The translations under genes and the position numbers were made by a program. A stretch of DNA of 64,000 bases from Massospora cicadina (Eukaryota > Entomophthoromycota > Entomophthoromycetes > Entomophthorales > Entomophthoraceae): assembly GCA_022478985.1 (NCBI GenBank), contig JAKSZP010009290.1, forward strand, positions 124,001-188,000. The letters run 5' to 3'. Positions within the stretch are counted from its first letter, which is position 1, and each line of letters begins with the position of its first letter. Positions 45,110 to 54,369 of this stretch are shown piece after piece. The notes beneath the pieces are model-generated. The model was not told the origin of the DNA and did no database searches. It saw only the letters and a list, made by a program, of their open reading frames with translations.

Positions 45110-47360
45110 AATTAAAAGATAAAACAGAAGCGTAAGAAGAAATTTTATCTTTGTTGGTTAATTCATCAGGGATATCAAGTTCACCAGGAGCAGATAATAC
45201 ATAACAGTCTTTAGGAGTGTTAAAAGATTGTGATTGAGGCACAGGAGGTAAGTCAGCACAGAGAGTCTCATGCCCTATTCTGACTCCTCTTTTTTCGATT
45301 CTTCCGCTTGTTTCTTCCAACTTTGAGTTTACATATGACCCACTAGACCGCAATAGTTGCAAGGATCTTTATTAGGTTTAGGTTTGGGTCTAGGCGGCAT
45401 TGCATGGATATATGAATGAGGTTTATTAGTGGAAGTCAGGTGTACCACACCATTAGGGATTTTCATCAACGCCTCTTTGATGTTGAGAATAGATCTGAAA
45501 TTTCTTTTAAGTGATTTTAAATTTAGTAACTGAGTATGAGAAGCAAACGCACTCATTACAGCTGAAATGGCATCATCTACAATAATATGATCGCAAGTAG
45601 CAAGTGTCTGGGCCTCATGATAGAATCTCTTAATGAAATTTTGGATTGACTCTCCTCGCTTGATTTGGATGCTTATAAAGGCTTTTTTGGTTATATAGTA
45701 TTTGATCGCTCCTGAATTCCTTAATAAGGGCGGTTTTCACTTAAGTCCATGTATTACAAACCTTAAGGTGAGGAACCATAATTTTTTGAGCAAAATTGGC
45801 TTAGACAAGAGGTAATATGCCAAACTTTCTGTTGATCCATCTCCCCATCCATTTCTCGCTCATAGACAAGTAGAAAAAAATGGATGCTACCTTTACCCGG
45901 CTCAAACTTATCCTTAAAAGTAGTTTTAGAAAGTGGTAGGTTCATTGCTCAATACATGTACGCCCAATACCATGACCAGATCATCTTTGGAGGGTTTAGA
46001 CTCAGGGATATGAGCTTAAGTTGGAATTTGGTCAGCTTGTTGTCTTAAATGGTTGAGGTCGCCCTGTAAATTTTTAACCCTTTGTGTAAGATGGTCATTT
46101 GCAGGCATTCGATTTAAGTTAGAAATTACTTCAAGCATCTCTTCTGTATTATTCTTGAGTACTCCACATTTAGAAGTTAACTATTCAATGAAAGCTGTTA
46201 ACAATGCAAACTGGGTTTCTTGCGTAGTTTGGTTAGCATCACATAGACACTGAGTTTTATCAAAGCCATCCAACAAGTTGGTTAGAGAATAATCTATGTT
46301 AGTCAGAAGGCCTTCTAGAAATAAGAACCATCCTTAAGCTATGACTTGAATTTGGGTTTCTAACGCCTGCACTCTTGAAACTAGTAGATTCAAAGGTTCA
46401 TAATCATGAATTGAAAGTGTTGAGCTGGGGGGACCAGGAGTTCTGGGGGGGTCCTTACAAACTGTTGCAACCTGCAGGCCCAGGTGGGCCTTGTTGACCT
46501 GCAGGGCCTTGAAGACCTCGTTCACCAGAGGGTCCCAGGGTCACCAAAGGAGAACTAGGTGGTCCTGGAGGTCCTGGAGGTCCATCAGGACCGGGTCCAC
46601 CTTCTCTAATAGTATTCACAATTCAGACAAGTTGTTGAAGTAGCCCGTCAAGTTCAATAAAGCATTCCTCATGTTGGGCCCACAATTTTCCCAGTTATTT
46701 AGTAATCTCATCTTCAAGGATATTGATTCAGTGGTAGATAGGATTAGCAACATCACTAACCTTTTGAGATACTTCAGGACAATTAAACCACAACTCTATT
46801 GTCAATTATCACCAAATGGTTATGTAAAGCATTGATTTCCTTTCTATTATCAAGTATGGCTTCTCGATTATCCAAACAAAAGTTAGAAGCTGTCTCATAG
46901 AAAGAGGATAACTAGAAATGAAATTGTTGTGCCAGGGTCAACTGGCGTTAGATCTCGAGATGATGCAACCCCAAAATCTGGAGTATGTGATGAATGGCGG
47001 GATCTACGTACTTCTGGAGGTACTGCTCTGTTCTAGACAAACTGACTTTGGTAGTTTGTATAACTGCTCTGTTGTATAAGTTCATCATATTAGCTGCAAC
47101 CTTAAAAGCTTGGTCTCAGTTAGGTCAGGCATCAGGATGGATAGCCCCCCTTATTAAGCTTTGACCGTTTCTTCTACATCTGCAGATTGAAATTAATAAT
47201 TATCTTGGCCTTGGCCTTCAATTTCCAAGTTCTTAGAAGCTCAAAATTGAAGATTACTAGTATTAGCAGAAGGCATCTCCTGGATGTTGGAGTGTACACA
47301 TTGGGTGATACTCGTTGATTCATCAGAAGAGGGGCTTTATTTGCTAGACATATTCATCAT
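45110..47360 (-). pseudogene. Element E gag: coiled coil, collagen-like repeat, coiled coil, zinc knuckle
   Basis: Read right to left on the minus strand through stops and a few frame changes. Start near 47360 (MMNMSSK, serine-rich). A helical segment at about 46900-46620 (DNREAILDNRKEINALHNHL; KLWAQHEECFIELDGLLQQL; VNTIREG). A collagen-like stretch at 46467-46601. A second coiled coil at 46370-46040 (LLVSRVQALETQIQVIA; later RVKNLQGDLNHLRQQADQI). Capsid-like sequence at 45950-45480, then a zinc knuckle near 45375-45335 reading CNYCGLVGHM with the last cysteine replaced by serine. After it comes a 45108-45330 linker (RIEKRGVRIGHETLCADLP). The order is coherent, so the collagen-like part belongs to gag. 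Confidence 0.7.
46467..46601 (-). other. Collagen-like G-X-Y repeat inside element E gag
   Basis: About 45 codons, no stop. It opens [15 protein letters not shown], is broken by SSPLVTL, and continues with eight consecutive G-X-Y triplets ([24 protein letters not shown]). X and Y positions are mixed, with P, E, R, Q and A as in true collagens, not a simple GP repeat. A stop follows; beyond it GPPRTPGPP occurs in another frame. The frame is continuous with the upstream helical segment ending VNTIREG. Confidence 0.75.
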
Positions 47361-47406
47361 TGTGAAAGTATGTTTTGACCAGGTAGCCTCAGAAGCAGAC
47401 CTGGAA

Positions 47407-47416
47407 GGGAGCACCA
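47407..47416 (-). other. Primer-binding site of element E
   Basis: The minus strand reads TGGTGCTCCC one base after the LTR end, expected for a tRNA whose 3' end is GGGAGCACCA. It is not the initiator-methionine type. Confidence 0.75.
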
Positions 47417-47417
47417 G

Positions 47418-47975
47418 TATTGGATTTTTGATGATAATTATGATAATCAGACGCTATGAATGATACAAAACTATTAGTTCCATGGCTCTAGTGAAGACAG
47501 AAATAAGTGCAATGAAGTTACTAGTTCTGTTGCAATAATATATTTCAATTGGAAATAGTGAATTTTGTTTTGAATAGACCAAAAGTGAGCTACGTGAGAC
47601 AAAAATAGTGATACTTTGTTAGTTATAAATGAGAGATACCTATAAAGGTAAATTTGGTAGTTCTTCATGAGTATTTTTGCTTCACCTGAGGTAAGATCTT
47701 TCTTAATAGATGACCAATACTGCTGATTATTATGTCTATACTTGTGATGGTCAGATCTGATAAGGTTATATTAGATGAGATTGACCTTCTTGTGGGATTT
47801 TTTACCCTTTGATTGCTTAGCTTCATCCTTCAGAGGAGGCCAATAGCTCCAAAGGGTTGATTGTCAGTCTGTCCAAGAGTTAAATTTCTCTAGTGAGGTT
47901 TTTACAATCTCATTATACCAAGTCACCAAATCTCAATTTTAATTTTTTTCAGTTATTGCAGTTGAATCCCCAACA
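47418..47975 (-). repeat. 5' LTR of element E
   Basis: 558 bp, one base longer than its partner. Ends CCCCAACA, followed by the target duplication. Confidence 0.9.
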
Positions 47976-47980
47976 ATAAC

Positions 47981-48937
47981 ATTAAAAAGATATTTTAGTC
48001 TCAGTGTTTCTAGTTATATTACCAGATTCAATTTTAAAAACATTGCCATGATTTCTTTTAAAGAGAAATTTAAGGCAGAATAGAAATGTTTATGAGTCTC
48101 AAGTATTCTTTGATTTTTCAAAAAAAAAACCCATCAGTGACATTTTAGAAATTTTCAAATCTTTCATTTTATTAGGTTTATGCAATATTAAGGCATCAGG
48201 ATATATAAGATTAATAATGTTTTATATTTAATAAGATTCTTAGATACAAGTTTTATACATATCTAGAGTATCTATATATTTTATTAGACTAATAGATTAA
48301 CTGCTCTTATTTTGTGTAATAAATATTTTTATTTTCTTTAAAGCTTTACTTAATATATGATAGTTGAGTAGTCAATTTTAGATGGCCTTGAATATATAAA
48401 AACTTATGGTCTATCAAATATGAAGTAGTCTTATAATAAAAACAATATGCTTACAAAAAGTGTTTATATGGTGCTTTACTATAAAACATATATAAGATCC
48501 ACCACTAAAAGGCTTTTTCTTTTATGTAGTTTAAGTAACCTAATTTAGTCTATATTTACAATAAATTTGCAAATAAAAGTTATTATTGTTTATTTCTATG
48601 GTTGAGTAGATTATGATAAGTTCTTTTGTATTGTGCAATGTAGCCTAATAAATTATTATTTATCTTAGATAACTCAACTTTAAGATAGTTTTGTTTACTG
48701 TAAGACTTGAGCTTTATAAATAAACTTAAGCTTAAAACATATAAATAATAGAAGAATAGTTCCTCAATATGCTTTCCACTTTTTTATATCTATTATAGAT
48801 AATCTTAAAATTTCCTATTTATTAAAGTTTCAGCTGCTAATAGCAATACAGATACAATCACCTAAAGAAGGAAACAAGAAAAATAACCATTAAAGCTTTG
48901 GGAAAGATTATGAAATCCATGCAGCTGTTACATTAAG
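47981..48937. other. A+T-rich flank of element E, right side
   Basis: About 960 bp of very A+T-rich sequence with frequent TATATA-like runs, no open frame of note and no recognised repeat. Probably ancient intergenic or transposon-derived sequence. Confidence 0.4.
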
Positions 48938-48942
48938 ACAGT

Positions 48943-49405
48943 TAGTGTCACAAGCTAAATTTAAGTCAATTGTGGCATTTTGTGTTAATTGGAAAAATTT
49001 GTGTTATAAAGATTATCTTTTTTAAGCTCAGTGTAGCTCCCCTTCAATGTGTGACGCCAGATTCCTTGGTCAAAAATTGACAAGTTTATCAGGATTTAAG
49101 TTTTAGATCTAGATGGCAAAACCAGAATTTCTTTGTCACTTTAGTGTTTCTTCCTTCTGTTATGTGCAAAATTTCAACAATATTTTATACAAGTTCTTTT
49201 TAATTTAAGAAAACCGCGTCTTGTAATTCTATGATAACTTTTTACTGCCTCACACTGATCGTCTTTCTAAAAAACCTAATTATGGTTCTAACTTTGGCTG
49301 TCTATTTGTTTGCTTCTCCAAAGTACCCTCAAATTTAGGCCATTGTGTCAGATGACCTTCTGCCGCATTTGGTCGATGTGGGGACTAGTCCATTTCATTA
49401 CTTCA
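48943..49405 (+). repeat. 5' LTR of element C
   Basis: Starts TAGTGTCACAAG against TGATATCACAAG in the partner and ends CATTACTTCA against CATTACTACA. Shared blocks include 'aacaagtttatca.gatttaa'-type sequence near 49079 and 'accctcaaat..aggcca' near 49325. Confidence 0.7.
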
Positions 49406-49761
49406 AGATTATTCTTTTCCTTGTGACCCACTGAGTAACAACGTCCTAAAATTTAACAAGAACCATGATTTCTGCTACGCTCCCACCTCCTATCCTGTCC
49501 TTCTCCAGGCTTCATGCTCTTATGATGCCATCCTCTCTTCAGTGCCCCACAATGCATACCTTCTCGTTGCTTACCATTCTATCTATCAGGTTAAAGCCCA
49601 CAGTGCCAGTAATACATGCCTTTCTAAGAGTCTCTGCGCCAAGTTTTTTAGGCCTGTATTAAGGCTGTAGTGGTTCTGAATGCCTATGCCCGCAGTATTG
49701 GCTGATTCCCTCTCCAATAGCCTCTGTTGTTGCTCGCCAACGCCTTCATCTTACAAGGAGG
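49406..49761 (+). other. Interior of element C
   Basis: 356 bp, G+C-richer than the LTRs. A plus-strand frame at 49465-49662 (65 codons, starting MISATLPPPIL) and an alternative frame are open, but neither matches a family I know. Ends with the polypurine tract. Confidence 0.45.
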
Positions 49762-50220
49762 TGATATCACAAGCTTACTTATGTTAATCATTACATTATT
49801 GTAATCAACTGAAATAAGATTTGAGTTTTAAACACTTTTTTTGAACAGTGCATAATTACCCTAAAATGTAGGATGGCAGATTCTTCAGTTGTACATTAAC
49901 AAGTTTATCAAGATTTAACCTTTAGATCTTGATAGCCTAACTAGAATTTCTCTGACTCTTTGGTGTATTTCCCTCCTATTGTTTTGGTTAGATTTCCATT
50001 ATACCTGGTATAAAAGCGCCCCTAAATTTAAAAAGAACCCCATTTTGGAATTTAATAGCTTTTTGCTTGCTTTGTGCTGAGCATTTTCCAAATAAAATTA
50101 ATTCTCCGGTCTTAGTTTTAGTTGTTTGTTTTTGTCAGATTTTCAAGAAACCCTCAAATGCAGGCCATAGTTGCGATTAACCTTCTGCTGCACTTTGGCA
50201 ATGTGGCAGACATTACTACA
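49762..50220 (+). repeat. 3' LTR of element C
   Basis: Starts TGATATCACAAGC directly after the polypurine tract and ends ACATTACTACA. Confidence 0.7.
50009..50016 (+). promoter_or_regulatory. TATA box in element C LTR
   Basis: TATAAAAG followed by GCGCC, with AATAAA 83 bp downstream. The equivalent place in the 5' LTR (near 49185) has decayed to TTTATACAAG. Confidence 0.45.
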
Positions 50221-50390
50221 GGTAGAGTGTACTGGAGATTTTGATGAGGCGAACAATTAGAAAGATCAATATGGCAACAGTTTGGCTGACAAGGGACATT
50301 TATCAAATTTTATAAAATTTATATAGCAGTAAATATTGTTAAATTTTATGAATCCAGATCATAAGGGAAATAAATACAAGGATGATAGAT

Positions 50391-51825
50391 CTTTTTAGTA
50401 CTAGATGGTCCCAACCCAAGGGGGATTAATTAATGTTAATTTAATTACACTTGGACTTCTAAGAGCCTGAGGTGATGAAAGGGGAGGGAGGATACATCAA
50501 TATAGGGAGGGTGGTTGGTGCACCAGAGCTGTGCTGTAGTCGAGACTGAGTGGAGAGGATTGGTGACCTAGTTGAGACTTTCAGGCTACCTCAATGTGCA
50601 ACTGGAAGTGGGCAGACGTTTTCTGTAGGGTCCTTACCTGAAAGTCAAAGCTTCCCAAAGGAAGGTATTAAGGGTTGTCTATAGTGCCATGGCATAGTCA
50701 AGGACTTGGAGGGGTCAGTAGCATCTAGGCGAATTCTTCTCAAAGAACAGACCTTGAAAAGGGTTGCCAGCCCATGGAAGGGATTGGAGGAGCGCTCAGA
50801 CCTTGGGCCAGAACGCGGTGACCCTTAGGCATATAAAAAAGTGGTGAATATATAATTCAATGAGATCCAAAAAAATGAGGTCAGCTGTGGTGTCAAATGG
50901 TAGGTCCAGTTTGATCCCCTTCTCTGAAGTAACATTAAAGTACCCAGGATAGGGTGTTAGACGCCTTTAAAGAAAGTATTGGGTGGTAAACATTTTTCCA
51001 GAGCCTCTGGGGATTTATGTAGTAGAGAGAGGGAGGAGTTCAAGTATGTGCATGGGGGTTTGAGATCATTTTTGGGCGTTGAGGAGAAATTTGACTACCT
51101 GTTTATTGTGTACTATCACATGGCGATGGGGGCTAAGGCATTGGCCATCTCTTATGTATGGGAAGCCGCGGAATTTCAATCTACTCACTTGTCTCAGGAC
51201 AAGAAAAGTTTGATCTCAAATCTTTAGAGGAGGAGGGTTTCAGGAGATGGTTTAAGTGCTTAGTAAGCCACATAATTAAAGATTTCAGCGATGCTTCAGG
51301 AAGGCTAGAGAAGCTGACACATTTTATCGGAGGGCAGATCATGCTGGGGCATGGGGGGTCGCTTCCTAGCAGACAACTGGTAGAAGGAGCCTTATGTAAA
51401 TGTGGGTGGCATGATGTGGGTGTCCAGAAGCCCTAGGTTCCCTTCATTGTGGGGGTCAGCTATTGTTGAGAGTGCTGTGGATGGTTGGTTGGAGCCCCAA
51501 ACCAGCAGAAGAGGAAAACGTTGATCTGCGTATAGAATGTGTTTGTGAATGGACAGACTTGAGTGGAGAATCAAACTTCATAAAGGAGGAACACATTGGC
51601 TATAAGGGTCCAACCCTGGGTGGTTATATTCTGTCTGTTAAAGATGCCAATCTTAGAGCTCACCGCTTCCATGATCAAGTCCTCATTGACACTTATTTTA
51701 ACTCCTTGTGAGTTGGTCAGGACCCCCAGGTGATAGAAGGTGCCGCATAGGATGATGGATATTCATATGATAACTCTTCAAGATGCTATATGCTTACCAA
51801 GATGGCCCCTGATAAAAAGGCTTAA
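50391..51825 (-). mobile_element. LINE copy, 5'-truncated
   Basis: On the minus strand this reads the C-terminal part of LINE ORF2 and the 3' end, matching plus 14880-15503 and then, without interruption, 18509-19268. Landmarks are 'ggggt(c/t)cctgacca', 'gaaaccctcctcctct' and 'gttctggcccaaggtc'. The 3' end near 50393 carries TACTAAAAA. It ends at about 51825, so RT is not included. Minus-strand open stretches are short; plus-strand ones at 50979-51711 are antisense to the relic and not genes. Confidence 0.8.
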
Positions 51826-51829
51826 TTCA

Positions 51830-52630
51830 GGTATTTTCTAATGATTAATGTACTTTAAAGAAGAAAATCTTTGTGGTCAAATGAATAGGATCTCCTAATT
51901 TAAAATAAGGATTTACCTGTTTTTAGAATTTTATAAGAGATATTGAAAATGCAGTCCATGCCACTAAACGGCTATTCATTTCTGATTAACATATGGGCTT
52001 AAACCAAGTGAGAATCAAATGTTACAAAAGCATGTCTTTTACCATAAAATCCATAAACCATAACCAAAAATTTAACTTCCTTTACAATTGTTTCATAAAT
52101 TTTAAGTATAAAATTTAGTACTTTTATCTAATTAATTAATACTTAAATATAATTCTATTAGGTGCTATCTTTTTGTTTTAATAAGCTAAGGGATGGCTTA
52201 TGGGAAGAGCTAATTATTGAAGCACAAATTATCAAAGGAAGTTGTATAGATCACTAATGGCTTTACCTTATCACTCCAGAAGTTAACTAGGTTATTAATA
52301 AGACTTCCATTAGGTCAGCCGTTCTAGAGTTGTCACATAACCTAACCAGATCTTGGAAGTCTGGTGCTCATTTTAGTGGTAAATACTACATCAGATCTGA
52401 TAGGGGATCCAAATATGACTAAGATCTAGTATGACTCTGAACCTTAAAACAACTGAAAGCGCTGGATTGATCACCGGACAATATGAAGGTCAAGCAGACG
52501 CCAAACATGAACATAATAAATCAAGGCTAATGGCTTTGGAGCAAGAGTAATTGAGCTACAATAGTACCTAAGCTGAGTTCTGAACAATGCTTGATGTGCA
52601 TTTTTTGTAAATACCCCTTGTCAAGGTGAG
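51830..52630. other. A+T-rich sequence, nothing recognised
   Basis: No coding or repeat signal that I can support. The last part (52440-52630) may be the leader of the gag that follows. Confidence 0.3.
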
Positions 52631-52639
52631 AATTTAGAC

Positions 52640-53605
52640 TGATAGACATGATTTAGTCATGAAGGACTTGGTGGTACAAGTGCTGCACCTTGAAAATGTC
52701 AACAATTTGGATATTGAAGTGATCAATCAAAAGGGCATGAAGCTTGATAACCATGAAAGCATACTAGCCAACTTTGACCAGGACATCATTGGTTTAAAAG
52801 ACTATAAAAATATACTTTCACAATTACAAACTATTCAAGCCAACAATACACCAATAGTGACACCTATCATTGTGACTCTATGGAGCAAGATGAACTAACT
52901 GCTAAGACTTAAGTTTTCAAACAATACTTTAAGACTATGTACAGCCAAGGTGAAGGCACAATTGTGGGCTTCTTGCATTTGTACAAAAACAGTGTGGGCA
53001 GAGCAAGCAAATGACAGAAGGCTCATTATAACTTAATTTGGATGAAACGTGAGTCTTAAGAAGTTCTAAGTGCCATCCTTGAGCAAAGTCTTCTTAGGTG
53101 AAATTAATGAGGTCTTATTGTAAGAATTTGGTAGCAGTACAGAAGTGCAATATATCAACAAAAAGTTTTTGGAAAAGAGGATGGGATGGACCAAGTGTGG
53201 TAAAATTTGTGGAAAGATACTACCTGAAGGCCCAAAAGCTTTGGACTACTGAGAATCTAGATTCTAAACACAAAGACCCTCAGCTTAGTTCCATCAAGTG
53301 CCATCCTCAACTTTAGGTTTTTATATCATTGGACTTGTGACTATGTGAAGTCATTTAAGCATGTTAAATAAGCATTATTGAAGTATAAGGGACCTAAAAG
53401 AGCAAGGTCAAAACTAATTGACACCAGCCATGATGCAACAAAAGCAATACTGCTATATGGTGCAAGATAAGAAGGAAGATCAAAAGGGTAGACCTATAAA
53501 TGAATCTAAAAATATTACACTAGAGAATATCGCTGCAACAAGTGCAGGCAACCAGGGCGTTAATGGTGGAATTGCCCTAACTATCAGGGTCCAATCAAAA
53601 GCTAA
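52640..53605 (+). pseudogene. Element K gag with zinc knuckle
   Basis: The plus-strand frame from 52659 (79 codons) is helical and charged (LHLENVNNLDIEVINQK). After several frame breaks a capsid-to-nucleocapsid stretch ends in a zinc knuckle at 53534-53575: CNKCRQPGR, stop, WWNC, i.e. C-x2-C-x4-H-x4-C with the histidine turned into arginine. Element I begins 35 bp later, and the matching protease lies beyond it at 58903, so K is interrupted here. Confidence 0.6.
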
Positions 53606-53609
53606 ATAA

Positions 53610-54362
53610 TGGAAGAAAAACAGGATAGTATATTTTCTGAATTGAGGGGTAGGTTATCTAAAGGCAGTTTCTTTGAAGCTCACTAGCTTGGACAATAGAG
53701 TTGATAACTGGAACTTGGCTAAATTTGAGCCAGAGGTTCTGAGAAATAGAAAGAGTTATTAGAATTTAGCTAGATTGAGGTAGAAGTTCAAAGAGATGTT
53801 AATTACTTTAGTATTTAACCACACTTGGTTCAGAAAAGCCAAATTAGATCCTTATTATTTAGTGACTTAGCCATAATGGTTCAGAGGTCCTAATAATGAG
53901 CTTTACTAAAAGAGACTAAACATAAAGATAGAAGCATAAATTTATTTATTAGGTTAAGATTCCTATCACTTTTTATAGTGCCAGAAAAGATATGGGATAA
54001 AATTGAGTATTTGCAATATGGAAAATCTCTCTTAGCTTTTAAATAGTGGTTCACTTTGATATTGACCATCCTATGTCTGTTTAATTATTCGAGGTGGGTC
54101 AACCTTGGGACAGATATACCACACCGATACAGTTATGATGGACCAGGTTTTGTACCCAGGACCCTCCACTCCGAAGCAAAGTGTTTTAACCACCATGCCA
54201 CGAAGCTTCATCCTATGTATGTTCATCTGTAGATTTTAACATTTACTAATTGAGATTGTTTGGTGATAAGTAACTTAAATTTAATAATGACATAAACCTT
54301 CAACCTGAATTGGCATTTATTAATATAGTAAACTAAAAATGAGGGCAATTAAGATAATAAAT
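53610..54362. repeat. Left LTR of element I, split by a SINE
   Basis: Aligned by eye to 56985-57610. Contains the SINE at 54082-54208, so the LTR proper is about 610 bp. Confidence 0.55.
54082..54208 (-). mobile_element. tRNA-derived SINE (127 bp)
   Basis: Flanked by 15-bp direct repeats matching at 14 of 15: CATCCTATGTCTGTT (54067-54081) and CATCCTATGTATGTT (54209-54223). On the minus strand the right end starts with a tRNA-like head: an A box TGGCATGGTGG (54190-54200), a 5-bp stem around a 7-nt loop resembling an anticodon arm (CACTT...GAGTG), then a B box GGTACAAAACC (54146-54156) with two changes from GGTTCGANNCC. A short unrelated body and an A+T-rich tail (AATAATTAA) follow. RNA polymerase III would transcribe the intact form, and a LINE would mobilise it. 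Confidence 0.8.
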
Positions 54363-54369
54363 ATCAAAA

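Larger units (their letters stand above)
42902..47975 (-). mobile_element. Element E: family-2 Ty3/gypsy element lacking RT, with collagen-like gag
   Basis: LTRs 42902-43458 (557 bp) and 47418-47975 (558 bp) end in inverted repeats (TAT[T/A]GGA...TCCCCAACA). A perfect target duplication ATAAC lies at 42897-42901 and 47976-47980. Minus-strand order: primer site, gag (with coiled coils, a collagen-like stretch and a zinc knuckle), then directly RNase H and integrase; protease and RT are missing. LTR ends, primer site and polypurine tract match elements B and H. Confidence 0.92.
48943..50220 (+). mobile_element. Element C: TRIM-like minimal LTR element
   Basis: Two LTRs (48943-49405, 463 bp; 49762-50220, 459 bp) surround 356 bp. 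The tract ACAAGGAGG (49753-49761) directly precedes the TG of the second LTR, giving plus orientation. TATAAAAG at 50009 and AATAAA at 50092 lie in the second LTR as a promoter and polyadenylation signal would. No protein domain in the interior. The target duplication is unclear (ACAGT upstream; ACAGG overlaps the right end). Confidence 0.7.

Noticed and set aside
46334..46525. Plus-strand glycine-proline reading at 46465-46600 as a gene
   Set aside because: The plus-strand frame has two stops and irregular triplets, while the minus-strand frame is in phase with gag and has longer clean G-X-Y runs.
47981..48937. Mitochondrial insertion, because of very high A+T content
   Set aside because: No mitochondrial gene, rRNA or tRNA signature is visible; composition alone is not evidence.
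50979..51711. Plus-strand open frames as small host genes
   Set aside because: They are antisense to a LINE ORF2 relic that aligns with the other copy; no initiation context or homology.
54146..54200. Functional tRNA gene on the minus strand
   Set aside because: The B box has two changes, the anticodon loop lacks the T before the anticodon, no acceptor stem closes, and it sits inside a unit with 15-bp target duplications.
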